A stretch of 64,000 nucleotides of DNA from Crossiella sp. S99.2. Lineage in GTDB: Bacteria > Actinomycetota > Actinomycetes > Mycobacteriales > Pseudonocardiaceae. A model generated the notes under the pieces. The model made no database searches. It worked only from the letters and a program-made list of their open reading frames with translations, and was not told where the DNA came from. Within the stretch, counting starts at the first letter, position 1; each line of letters begins with the position of its first letter. The stretch covers positions 124,001 to 188,000 of the forward strand of contig NZ_JALMDK010000008.1 of NCBI RefSeq assembly GCF_023094165.1, given 5' to 3'. Below, piece after piece: positions 27,867 to 36,194 of the stretch. The position numbers and the translations under genes were made by a program.

Positions 27867-29183
27867 ATGGAAACGGTGCTGGGACTGGTTTTCCACGCCC
27901 AGGGGCTGGCGACCTTCCAGGAGGCCGCGCGCACCCTGGCCGGGGTGCGCCTGGAGTGGGTGACCTACGAACGCGAGGAGCAGATCCGGCCCGCGGTGGC
28001 GCGACTGCTTGCGCGGCAACACCTCGACGGGTTGCTGCTCGGTCTGATGCCCTATGCCGAATGCCGGGATCTGCTGCCGCCGGACCTGCAGGTCACCGTC
28101 ACCAAACCGGTCGCGCTGGACCTGTCGCTGATGTTCTGCCGGGTGCTGGCCAGGGGCTGGGCCGCGCAGCCGGTCAGCATCGACACCTTCGAGACCGGGA
28201 TCGTGGACGAGGTCGCCGCGGCGCTCGGCGCGGATCGCGCCCGGATCGCGGTGCTGCCGTACGCGCCGGAGCAGTCGCCGGCGGAGATCGTGGCCTTCCA
28301 CCGGGAGTTCCTGGCTCGCGAGCCCGGCGGGTGCGCGCTGACCATGCGCACCGCGGTGGCCAGGGAACTCGGCGCGGGCCGCCTGGTTACCACCGAGCAG
28401 GTGGTCTCCACCGTGCGCGCCCAGCTGCACGAGCTGGTGCTGCGGATCGAATCCCAGCGGGCCAGTGCGCAGCGGTTCGCCGCCGGGGTCTTCTTACTGT
28501 CCACAAGGGACGGTGCGGTGGACCTGGACCGGACCAGAGTGCGGTTGCTGAACCTGCTGGTGCAGACCAGCGAGTTCGCCGACGCGTGGATCGAGAACCG
28601 GGACCGGCGCGGCGTGGTGGTCTTCGCCCAGCACGCCCTGTTCGAGCGGATCACCGACCACTGGGTGTCGGTGCCGGTGCTCGGGCACGCCGAGGCCGCG
28701 CTCGGCTCCCGGGTGGTCGCCGGGTTCGGCGTGGGCGCCTCGGCCCGCAACTGCGTGCTGCTGGCCGAACGCGCCGCCGCCCGCGCCGAGGCCGAGGGTG
28801 TTTCCTGCGGCTACCTCATCGACGACAGCGGGGTGATCATCGGCCCGATGGGCCGGGCGCAGCCCGCGCTGACCTTCGCCTACCGCGCGCACACCGCCGA
28901 ACTGGAAACCCTGGCGCGCGGTGCCGGCCTGAGCACGGTGACCCTGTCCCGGCTGGCCGCGCTGGAGAAGACCTTGCACGGCAAGGCGATCGCGCCCAGC
29001 GACCTGGCCGACTCCCTCGGCATCACCGATCCCAGCGGGCGCAGGCTGATCCGCAAGCTCATCGCCGGCGGCCTGGTGCGGGCGGACGGCACCGCGCAGA
29101 ACCACCGCAAGGGCCGCCCGACCCGGCTGTACCGGCTGGCGATCGGCGACGCGGTCCAGGCGGTCACGGGAAGGGAATCGTGA
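27867..29183 (+). CDS. Unusual regulator of the sugar operon: sensor-like N-terminus, C-terminal winged helix
   Basis: About 438 residues from the ATG at 27867 (METVLGLVFHAQGL), preceded by GGCGAGG; a GTG nine codons earlier is possible. The N-terminal 200 residues have alternating hydrophobic strands and helices like a periplasmic-binding or PrpR-type sensor. The central part (RTRVRLLNLLVQTSEFA, later FGVGASARNCVLLAERAAA) resembles a degenerate nucleotide-cyclase-like fold. The last 80 residues form a winged helix (IAPSDLADSLGITDPSGRRL). Its stop overlaps the binding-protein start, making it the first gene of the operon and presumably its regulator. I know no named family with certainty. Confidence 0.65.
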   Translation: METVLGLVFHAQGLATFQEAARTLAGVRLEWVTYEREEQIRPAVARLLARQHLDGLLLGLMPYAECRDLLPPDLQVTVTKPVALDLSLMFCRVLARGWAAQPVSIDTFETGIVDEVAAALGADRARIAVLPYAPEQSPAEIVAFHREFLAREPGGCALTMRTAVARELGAGRLVTTEQVVSTVRAQLHELVLRIESQRASAQRFAAGVFLLSTRDGAVDLDRTRVRLLNLLVQTSEFADAWIENRDRRGVVVFAQHALFERITDHWVSVPVLGHAEAALGSRVVAGFGVGASARNCVLLAERAAARAEAEGVSCGYLIDDSGVIIGPMGRAQPALTFAYRAHTAELETLARGAGLSTVTLSRLAALEKTLHGKAIAPSDLADSLGITDPSGRRLIRKLIAGGLVRADGTAQNHRKGRPTRLYRLAIGDAVQAVTGRES

Positions 29184-30481
29184 TGGGCCTGTCCCGCCGC
29201 ACCCTGCTCACCGCGGCCGCCGCGCTACCCGTGCTCGCCGCTTGCGGCCGGAGCGGTCAGCGCACCGGCGCGGTCTGGTTCGAGGGCTGGGACTACGAGG
29301 CCACCCTGGTGCAGCAGAACCTGGACAGCTTCGGCCAGGCCAACCCGGACCTGCGGATCGAGTACACCCCGATCACCAGCGCCCAGTACGTGCGCAAGGT
29401 GGTCGCCGAGTTCACCGGCGACAACGGGCCGGACGCGCTGTACTGCTACGACGATTCCCTGGCCAGCTGGGCGCAGGCCGGCTACCTGCAACCGATCGAC
29501 GACCTGCCCGGGGTGGATGAAGTCTACAAAGGACTGTACGAGTCCAACGCGAAAGCCATGACGTACCAGGGAAAACGGTACGGGCTGCCGTACTACACCG
29601 ACTGCCACGGACTGCTGTACAACGCCGAACTGCTCGGCAAGGCCGGGATCAGCACCCCACCGGCCAGCCTGGACGAGCTGGAGGCGCAGGCGCTGCGCAT
29701 CAAAGAGGCCGGGATCCTGCGCTATCCCATTGGTTTCCCGGCCCAGCTCTCCGACACCTGGTCCGGCTGGATCTGGACCGTGCTCTACGGCAGCGGCGGC
29801 GCGCTGTTCACCGACGACCTGCGCCCCAACGCCGGCAACGACCCCGCGGTCCGGGACGTGCTGGCCTGGGTGCGGCGGGCGGCCACCGTCACCAAGGTGA
29901 TCGACCCTGCCTCACTGCAGCAAACCCCGGTGCCCCTGGATAACGCGTTCATGGCCGGGCAGTACGCCTTCACCATCGGCGCCCGCTACGCCGCCCGCGC
30001 CTTCAACGACCCGGCCCGGTCCAAGGTCGCCGGACGAGTGAAACTCGGCTACGTGCCCAGCCTGGACGGGCGGCGACTGGGCACCGCGGGCAATACCCGG
30101 ATGTACTGCCTGGCCGCGCACACCCAGGTCAAGGACCAGGCGTTCCGGCTGCTGCGCTACCTCGGCGGCTACGACGAACGGGGCAGCCCGCTCACCGCCC
30201 GGTTCTGGTTTCTCAAACGCGGACTGGGCTTCGCTTTCCCGGCCCTGGAACGGGATCCGGAGATCACCAGCGCGCTGGCCAAGTTCACCGACCCGGCCGT
30301 CTACTCCGAGCTGGCCGGGATGGCCAAGGCCCGCAACGTCCTAGCTGTGCCCTGGTACGCCGAATACGAGCACGGCCTGCAGAAAACCGTGCAGCGCCTG
30401 CTCACCGACCAGACCGACGCCGCCGGGGCCGCCGCCGCCCTGGACCGCAGCGCCGAGCTGCTCGCCCGGAGGTACTCGTGA
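29183..30481 (+). CDS. ABC transporter sugar-binding lipoprotein (family 1)
   Basis: A 432-residue extracellular solute-binding protein. SRRTLLTAAAALPVLAACG gives a twin-arginine-like signal plus a lipobox with Cys21, so it is a membrane-anchored lipoprotein. The mature part has the cluster-B fold: FGQANPDLRIEYTPI, GKRYGLPYYTDCHGLLYN, and the MAGQYAFTIGARYAARAF segment. It binds an oligosaccharide or sugar derivative outside the membrane and delivers it to the permeases encoded next. Start and stop overlap both neighbours. Confidence 0.92.
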   Translation: MGLSRRTLLTAAAALPVLAACGRSGQRTGAVWFEGWDYEATLVQQNLDSFGQANPDLRIEYTPITSAQYVRKVVAEFTGDNGPDALYCYDDSLASWAQAGYLQPIDDLPGVDEVYKGLYESNAKAMTYQGKRYGLPYYTDCHGLLYNAELLGKAGISTPPASLDELEAQALRIKEAGILRYPIGFPAQLSDTWSGWIWTVLYGSGGALFTDDLRPNAGNDPAVRDVLAWVRRAATVTKVIDPASLQQTPVPLDNAFMAGQYAFTIGARYAARAFNDPARSKVAGRVKLGYVPSLDGRRLGTAGNTRMYCLAAHTQVKDQAFRLLRYLGGYDERGSPLTARFWFLKRGLGFAFPALERDPEITSALAKFTDPAVYSELAGMAKARNVLAVPWYAEYEHGLQKTVQRLLTDQTDAAGAAAALDRSAELLARRYS

Positions 30482-31386
30482 CCGCCCCCGCCAAGACCCG
30501 CAAACCCTGGAGCGACACCGCCCGCGGCTACGCGATGAACGCGCCCGCGCTGCTCGCCCTGCTGCTGCTGGTGGCCTATCCGATCGGCTACTCGTTCTGG
30601 GTGAGCCTGCACCGGGACAACCTGGCCCAGCCCGCGGTGCGCAAGTTCATCGGCCTGGACAACTATCTGTCCTTAGTGGACGATCCCGCGTTCCTGCGTT
30701 CGCTGGGTGTGTCCGCGTTGTTCGTGCTCACCGTGGTCGGCGCCACTGTGCTGCTCGGCCTGTCCATGGCCCTGGTGCTCAACGAGACCTTCTTCGGCCG
30801 TGGGGTGCTGCGCAGCCTGGTGCTGCTGCCCTGGGCGATGCCCGGCGTGGTCAACGGACTCATGTGGCGCACCGTGTTCGACGCGAAAACCGGCGCGCTC
30901 AACGGATTGCTCACCGATCTCGGCTGGATTGACGAGTACCAGGCCTGGCTGTCCTCGGCCACCGGCGCGTTCCTGCTCACCGCCTTCGCCCAGGTCTGGA
31001 ACACCCTGCCGTTCGCGGTGATCATCCTCCTGGCCGGGCTGTCCACCATCCCCGGCGAGCTGTACGACGCGGCCACCGTGGACCGGGCCGGGCCCTGGCA
31101 ACGCTTCCGCGAGGTCACCCTGCCCTGGCTGCTGCACCCGCTGCTGATCGTGCTGATCCTGGAGACGATGAACGCCTTCCGGGCCTTCGACACCATTTAC
31201 GTGCTCACCGGCGGCGGCCCCGGCGACGCCACCGGCACCGTTGCTTTGCTGACCGTGCAACGGGTGCTGAGCTACACCGACGTCGGACTCGGCAGCGCCT
31301 ACGCGTGGGTGATCACGCTGATCACCATGGTGGTCTCGGTCGGCTATGTCGGGCTGCTCTACCGGCGAGGGAGCTTCGAGGTATGA
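30478..31386 (+). CDS. ABC transporter permease (MalF-like)
   Basis: A 302-residue inner-membrane permease with six helices, starting at a GTG that overlaps the binding-protein stop. The EAA loop LYDAATVDRAGPWQRFREVT contacts the ATPase. PAIL-type motifs such as AYPIGYSFWVSLHRDN at the N-terminus and MNAFRAFDTIYVLTGGGPGD near the C-terminus are characteristic of carbohydrate importers (CUT1). It pairs with the next gene. Confidence 0.93.
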   Translation: MTAPAKTRKPWSDTARGYAMNAPALLALLLLVAYPIGYSFWVSLHRDNLAQPAVRKFIGLDNYLSLVDDPAFLRSLGVSALFVLTVVGATVLLGLSMALVLNETFFGRGVLRSLVLLPWAMPGVVNGLMWRTVFDAKTGALNGLLTDLGWIDEYQAWLSSATGAFLLTAFAQVWNTLPFAVIILLAGLSTIPGELYDAATVDRAGPWQRFREVTLPWLLHPLLIVLILETMNAFRAFDTIYVLTGGGPGDATGTVALLTVQRVLSYTDVGLGSAYAWVITLITMVVSVGYVGLLYRRGSFEV

Positions 31387-32267
31387 CCACGATCCCACTG
31401 CGCTACCGCATCCCGTGGAAGAAGATCCTGGTCTCGGTGCTGGCCCTGGTCTTCGCCGCCTACCTCGTACTGCCGTTCTACTGGATCGTCGCGATGAGCT
31501 TCATGACCGAGGCCGACGCGAATTCGCTGCCACCGCAGTGGATCCCGGATCAGCCGACCCTGGAGAACTACCGCGCCTTCGTCGACCCCACCGCCGCCCA
31601 GGCCCTGGTCGGCGGGCGGGCAGTGAAGGAAACCCCGTTCGCACTGGGCAACAGCCTCCTGGTGGCCACGCTGACCGCGCTGCTCAACCTGCTGCTCGCG
31701 GTGTTCGCCGCCTACTCCTTCTCCCGGCTCAACTTCCGCGGCAGCCGGGTGCTGCTCATCCTGTACCTGGTCACCAGGATGGTGCCGGGGGTGGCCATCA
31801 TCGTGCCGTTCTACCTGCTGATGCGGCAGCTCGACCTGCTCGACACCTACTGGGCGCTGATCCTGTCCTACACCACCTTCGCGCTGCCGGTGACCATCTG
31901 GGTGCTCAAGGACTTCTTCCGCGCGGTGCCACGGGAACTGGAGGACGCGGCCCGGGTCGACCGGTGCGGCTGGTTCCGCACCATGTTCTCGGTGGTGTTG
32001 CCGATCTCCGCGCCCGGACTGGTCGCCGCCGCCGTGTTCTCCTTCATGACCGCCTGGAACGAGTTCATGTTCGCGCTGTTCCTCACCAGCACCACCGCGG
32101 CCAAGACCATGCCGGTGATCGCGGCCAACTTCGCCACTGACATCAACACCCAGTTCACCGTGATGGCCGCCTCCGGCGTGCTCGCCGTGCTGCCGCCTTT
32201 GGTGCTGGTGCTCATCTTCCAACGGCTCATCGTGACCGGTATGGCCGCCGGTTCGGTCAAGGGATAG
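31383..32267 (+). CDS. ABC transporter permease (MalG-like)
   Basis: A 294-residue second permease, starting at an ATG that overlaps the previous stop (ATGA). YLVLPFYWIVAMSFMT at the N-terminus, the EAA loop ELEDAARVDRCGWFRTMF, and FSFMTAWNEFMFALFLT are CUT1 MalG signatures. It forms the heterodimeric channel with the preceding permease. Confidence 0.93.
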   Translation: MTTIPLRYRIPWKKILVSVLALVFAAYLVLPFYWIVAMSFMTEADANSLPPQWIPDQPTLENYRAFVDPTAAQALVGGRAVKETPFALGNSLLVATLTALLNLLLAVFAAYSFSRLNFRGSRVLLILYLVTRMVPGVAIIVPFYLLMRQLDLLDTYWALILSYTTFALPVTIWVLKDFFRAVPRELEDAARVDRCGWFRTMFSVVLPISAPGLVAAAVFSFMTAWNEFMFALFLTSTTAAKTMPVIAANFATDINTQFTVMAASGVLAVLPPLVLVLIFQRLIVTGMAAGSVKG

Positions 32268-32276
32268 GGAGGGCCG

Positions 32277-33365
32277 ATGGCCGAGGTACGCCTGGAACGG
32301 GTGCGCAAGGAATTCGGCCGCGCCACCGCGGTCGAGGATCTCACCCTCACCGTGCGGGACCGGGAGTTCCTGACCCTGGTCGGCCCGTCCGGCTGCGGCA
32401 AATCCACCACGCTGCGGATGATCTGCGGCCTGGAACGGCCCAGCGGCGGGGAAATCTTCTTCGACGAGCAGCCGGTGGGCTATCTGCCCGCGAACAAACG
32501 CGATGTGGCCATGGTGTTCCAAAGCTACGCGCTCTATCCACATCGGACGGTCGCGCAGAACATCGGGTTCGCGCTGAAGATGATGCGGGTGCCCAAACCG
32601 GAAATCGCGGAGAAGGTGCGCACCGCCGCTGAAGCCCTGGGCATCACCGACCTGCTCGACCGCAAACCCCGCGAACTCTCCGGCGGCCAACGCCAACGCG
32701 TGGCCTTGGGCCGGGCCATCGTCCGCGATGCGGGCGCCTACCTGCTCGACGAGCCACTGTCCAATCTGGACGTCCAGCTGCGGGTGCACATGCGCGCGGA
32801 GATCAAACGCCTGCACGCCGACCTGTCCCGCACCTTCATCTACGTCACCCACGACCAGGTCGAGGCGATGACCATGTCCGACCGGATCGCGGTGATGTCC
32901 GACGGGAAACTCCAGCAGTGCGCGCCACCCGAGGAGATCTACCAGCGGCCGGCCAACCGGTTCGTGGCCGCGTTCATGGGCAGCCCGCCGATGAACCTGC
33001 TGCCCGGTGAGATCCGCGACGAGGACGGGGTGCGCCGGTTCCGCGGCGGGGGAGTGGTGCTCGACCTGCCCCCGGCCGCCGCCGACGTGCCCACCGGCGA
33101 GGTGGAGCTGGGCATCCGGCCCGAGCACGTGCGGATCGCGGATATGCCCCGGCCCGGTTACCTGCCCGGCCGGGTGTTCGTGGCCGAACTGCTCGGCTCC
33201 GACGTGCTGGTCACCGTCGACGTCGGCGACGCCCTGGTCAAGGCCAGGGTGCCGTCCCCGTTCCTGCTCAGCCAGGACAGCTTTGTCCACATCGGACTCG
33301 ACCCGGCCCAGATCCACCTGTTCGCGGCCGCGGACGGCCGCGCCCTGACGAGAGGACGACCGTGA
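32277..33365 (+). CDS. ABC transporter ATPase (UgpC/MsmX-like)
   Basis: A 362-residue ATPase. Walker A is GPSGCGKST (about 38-46), the signature is LSGGQRQRVALGRA, and Walker B is YLLDEPLSNLD followed by the H-loop YVTHDQVEAMTM. A C-terminal TOBE-type regulatory domain includes ELGIRPEHVRIAD. It energises import by the two permeases. Many actinobacterial sugar operons lack their own ATPase and share one; having a dedicated copy here supports a self-contained system. Confidence 0.94.
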   Translation: MAEVRLERVRKEFGRATAVEDLTLTVRDREFLTLVGPSGCGKSTTLRMICGLERPSGGEIFFDEQPVGYLPANKRDVAMVFQSYALYPHRTVAQNIGFALKMMRVPKPEIAEKVRTAAEALGITDLLDRKPRELSGGQRQRVALGRAIVRDAGAYLLDEPLSNLDVQLRVHMRAEIKRLHADLSRTFIYVTHDQVEAMTMSDRIAVMSDGKLQQCAPPEEIYQRPANRFVAAFMGSPPMNLLPGEIRDEDGVRRFRGGGVVLDLPPAAADVPTGEVELGIRPEHVRIADMPRPGYLPGRVFVAELLGSDVLVTVDVGDALVKARVPSPFLLSQDSFVHIGLDPAQIHLFAAADGRALTRGRP

Positions 33366-34297
33366 CCGCCACCCGCGACCCCGCCACCGCGGTGCTCACC
33401 GTGCCCCGGCCGCCGGACTTCACCGAGTTCTGGGCGCAGACCCTGGACGGTCTGCCCGAACCCGACGCCGCCCTGGCCTACCTGCCCACCCTGTCCACCG
33501 ACACGGTGGCCGTGTTCGACCTGCGCTACACCAGCTACCAGGACGTCGAGATCGCCGCCTGGTACGCGGTGCCCCGCGGCGAAGGCCGCGTTTTCCCCGG
33601 CCTGGTCACGATTCCGGGCTATATCAGCGAACCCGACGTGCCCCGGTACTGGGCCGAGCTGGGCTACGCCACCCTCTCGGTGGCCCCACGCGGGAAACTC
33701 CGCTCCAACGCGGTGTTCAACCCCGGCTACCCCGGCCTGCTCACGCACAACATCGTCGACCACCACACCTACGGCTACCGCGGCTTCTACGCCGATGTGA
33801 TCCGCGCCCTGGACGTGCTCGCCGCCCGGCCCGAGGTCGACGAGCAGCGGATCGGTGTGCAGGGCTCCAGTCAGGGCGGCGGACTCGGCATCGTCAGCGC
33901 CGCACTGCGCCCGGACCTGGTCCGCTGCTTCGCCGCCGGGGCGCCGTACCTGTGCGGGATCTGGGCCTCTACCAAGCTCACCCATTCCTATCCGTACGAG
34001 GAGATCACCGAGTACCTGCGGGTGCACCCGGAGCACGCCGAGGCGATCCAGCAGTCGGTGGCCTACTACGACGGCATGAACTTCGCGCCGCTGGTGCGGG
34101 CGCCGTCCTATGTGTACCTCGGCCTGGAGGACGATGTGTGCCCGCCGGAGACCGGATTCGCCGTGTTCCGCGAACTCGGCGGGGACAAGGTCCTGGACAC
34201 CTACGCGGGCTGCGCGCACCACGCCGGCCTGCACTGGGTGCAACCCAAGATCGAGGCGTTCCTGGCCGGACACCTGACCCCGGAGGCGGTGCGATGA
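33362..34297 (+). CDS. AXE1-like alpha/beta hydrolase (acetyl-esterase family)
   Basis: A 311-residue intracellular hydrolase without a signal peptide, starting at a GTG that overlaps the ATPase stop. The nucleophile elbow GVQGSSQGGGLG, the acid in YLGLEDDVCPPET and the His in GCAHHAG form a full catalytic triad. The layout matches the acetyl-xylan esterase/cephalosporin deacetylase (AXE1) family, which removes acetyl groups from sugars. Placement after a sugar importer suggests deacylation of the imported compound. It is followed by a degenerate paralog. Confidence 0.87.
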   Translation: MTATRDPATAVLTVPRPPDFTEFWAQTLDGLPEPDAALAYLPTLSTDTVAVFDLRYTSYQDVEIAAWYAVPRGEGRVFPGLVTIPGYISEPDVPRYWAELGYATLSVAPRGKLRSNAVFNPGYPGLLTHNIVDHHTYGYRGFYADVIRALDVLAARPEVDEQRIGVQGSSQGGGLGIVSAALRPDLVRCFAAGAPYLCGIWASTKLTHSYPYEEITEYLRVHPEHAEAIQQSVAYYDGMNFAPLVRAPSYVYLGLEDDVCPPETGFAVFRELGGDKVLDTYAGCAHHAGLHWVQPKIEAFLAGHLTPEAVR

Positions 34298-35067
34298 GTG
34301 AGTTCGACCAGTACTGGCGGGCCGTGGACGAGGAGCTGGCCGCGGTCCCGGCCGGACCGGTGCTCACCGAGGTCCCTGCCAGGTCCACAGTGGACTTCAC
34401 CGCCTACGACGTGCACCTCACCAGCATCGGTCCGTACCGCATCTTCGGCTTCCTCAGCATTCCCACCGGCGCCGGGCCGTTCCCCGCGGTGCTGGAGACC
34501 CCGCGCTACGGCAGTGTCAACCAGCCCCCGCACTACCGGGACCGGCTGCGCTACCTGACTTTCACCGTGATGCACCGTGGCCAGCGCCTCGCCGACGTGC
34601 CCTTCCAGGCCGGCTATCCCGGACTGGCCACCCTCGGCATCGAGGATCCACTGTCCTATGTGTACCGAGGAATAGTCGCCGATTGCCTGCGCGGCGCGGA
34701 ATTCCTGCGCTCCTGCCCGGAGGTCGACCCGGCCAGGACCGCGGTCACCGGCGATGACCTGGCCCTGCTCACCGCCGCCCGCCGCCCCGGCTTCGCCGCG
34801 GTGCGCAGCTCCGGGCCGCCGGAGGTCGAGCAGGAGATCGCCGACCGGCTACACGCCTACCCGGAGCACACCGACCGCATCCAGCACACCAGGTCCCTCT
34901 TCGACCCGGACCGGCATGCCGAGTCGATCACCGCCGCCACTCTGCGGGTGGGCCGCGATCTCCAGCTCAGCCACCGGGACGCCGAGGACGACGCGACTCT
35001 GGACACCTGGCTGGCCGGCCAACTCGGCGTGGCCCCGATGAGCAAGTTCGGCCTGGTGCCCCGATGA
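34294..35067 (+). CDS. AXE1-related protein lacking the catalytic nucleophile
   Basis: A 257-residue homolog of the preceding hydrolase; both share the YWR(A)-type N-terminus, the strand FGFLSIPTGAGPFPAVLETP, and the PFQAGYPGLATLGIEDP segment. Where the active paralog has GSSQGGG, this protein reads TGDDLALL: the serine and the glycine-rich turn are missing. The C-terminal Asp and His region is also shortened. It is a full-length open frame with normal codon use and 4-nt overlaps on both sides, so it is expressed, not decayed. It may be a subunit, binding protein or regulator of the active enzyme. Confidence 0.75.
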   Translation: MSEFDQYWRAVDEELAAVPAGPVLTEVPARSTVDFTAYDVHLTSIGPYRIFGFLSIPTGAGPFPAVLETPRYGSVNQPPHYRDRLRYLTFTVMHRGQRLADVPFQAGYPGLATLGIEDPLSYVYRGIVADCLRGAEFLRSCPEVDPARTAVTGDDLALLTAARRPGFAAVRSSGPPEVEQEIADRLHAYPEHTDRIQHTRSLFDPDRHAESITAATLRVGRDLQLSHRDAEDDATLDTWLAGQLGVAPMSKFGLVPR

Positions 35068-36113
35068 CCTACCAGGATCTCGGCATCCGGCCGGTGATCA
35101 ACGCCGACTCCACCCTGACCAGGCTCGGCGGCTCGGTGCTGGCGCCCCCGGTGGCCGCGGCGATGGTGGCGGCGGGGCGGGAGTTCGTGGACCTGGCCGA
35201 ACTGCACCGCGCGGTCGGCGACCGGCTGGCCGAGCTGACCGGCAACGAAGCCGGGTACGTGACCTGCGGCGCCTGGGCGGGCACCGTGCACGCGGTGGCC
35301 GCCTGCCTGGCCGGCGCCGACCCGGAGCTGGCGGCGCGGCTGCCGGACACCCGAGGGCTGCCCAGGGACGAGGTGGTGGTGTTCGCCGCGCAGCGCAAGG
35401 GATATGAGGAGGCGGCCCGGCTCACCGGGGCGAAACTGACCACCGAGATCGGGCCGCGTACCGCGGCGGTGCTGTGGTACGCGGGCCCGCGTTTCGCCGA
35501 GGGCGCGCCGGAGCTGGCCGAGGTGGTGGCCACCGGGGTGCCGGTGATCGTGGACGCGGCCGCGCAGATCCCGCCGATCAGCACTCTGTGGCGGCACACG
35601 GTGGAACTCGGCGCGGCGGCCGTGGTTGTCAGTGGTGGCAAGGGATTGCGCGGACCGCAGTCCTCCGGGCTGGTGCTGGGCAGGCGATCGCTGATCGAGG
35701 GCTGCCGGGTGCACGGCTCGCCGAACCACGGGGTCGGGCGCGGCATGAAGGTGGGCAAGGAGGAACTGCTCGGCCTGCTCGCCGCGGTGGAATGGAACCT
35801 GGCCCAGGACGAGACCGCGGTGCTGGCCGGGTACGAGGCGGCGGTGGACCGGTGGCTGACCGGACTGGCCGCGGTGCCCGGGGTACGCCTAGAGCGCGGC
35901 TATCCCAGCGAAGCCGGGCAGCCGCACTCCCGGGCGATCGTCCACATCGGACCGGACCGGGATCGGGTGGTGGCCGCCTTGCTGGCCGGGGAACCCAGGG
36001 TCGCGGTCGGCGTGCTCGGCGCGGACGCGATCGCGCTGAACCCGCAGACCGTGGCCGCCGAGGAGGTCGACCTCGTGCTGACCGCGGTGCTGCAGACCTT
36101 GCGGACGCGGTAG
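35064..36113 (+). CDS. SelA/DgaE-like PLP-dependent enzyme
   Basis: A 349-residue fold-type I PLP protein. VINADSTLTRLGGSVLAPPV at the N-terminus and the lysine in VVSGGKGLRGPQSSGLVLG (PLP Schiff base) match the SelA-like group. That group includes D-glucosaminate-6-phosphate ammonia lyase (DgaE) and YhfS. These act on amino-sugar acids or related amines rather than making selenocysteine. It is the last gene of the operon, 4-nt overlapped with the degenerate hydrolase. Ammonia elimination from an amino-sugar-type substrate is inferred. A hairpin repeat follows the stop. Confidence 0.85.
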   Translation: MTYQDLGIRPVINADSTLTRLGGSVLAPPVAAAMVAAGREFVDLAELHRAVGDRLAELTGNEAGYVTCGAWAGTVHAVAACLAGADPELAARLPDTRGLPRDEVVVFAAQRKGYEEAARLTGAKLTTEIGPRTAAVLWYAGPRFAEGAPELAEVVATGVPVIVDAAAQIPPISTLWRHTVELGAAAVVVSGGKGLRGPQSSGLVLGRRSLIEGCRVHGSPNHGVGRGMKVGKEELLGLLAAVEWNLAQDETAVLAGYEAAVDRWLTGLAAVPGVRLERGYPSEAGQPHSRAIVHIGPDRDRVVAALLAGEPRVAVGVLGADAIALNPQTVAAEEVDLVLTAVLQTLRTR

Positions 36114-36128
36114 ACCGAGGCCGGCCGT

Positions 36129-36189
36129 CGAGTTGGCCCAACCGGGACACCCAACTGGGCCAACTGGGCGTACGACTTGGGCCAACTCG
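36129..36189. repeat. Convergent-junction hairpin repeat, copy R1
   Basis: The 13-nt arms CGAGTTGGCCCAA (36129-36141) and TTGGGCCAACTCG (36177-36189) pair perfectly. The intervening 35 nt repeat the CCCAACTGGG theme and contain GGGCGTACGA. It lies between the convergent PLP-enzyme and F420-type oxidoreductase stops and probably acts as a two-way terminator. Related copies are at 45892, 50036 and 55268. Confidence 0.7.
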
Positions 36190-36194
36190 GCGTG

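Noticed and set aside
27956-29182. A 409-residue extension of the sugar-binding lipoprotein
   Set aside because: It is a shifted reading of the regulator; the lipobox signal peptide starts at 29183.
31359-33317. A 652-residue frame antisense to the permease and ATPase genes
   Set aside because: His/Gly/Glu-rich shadow of two well-defined ABC genes.
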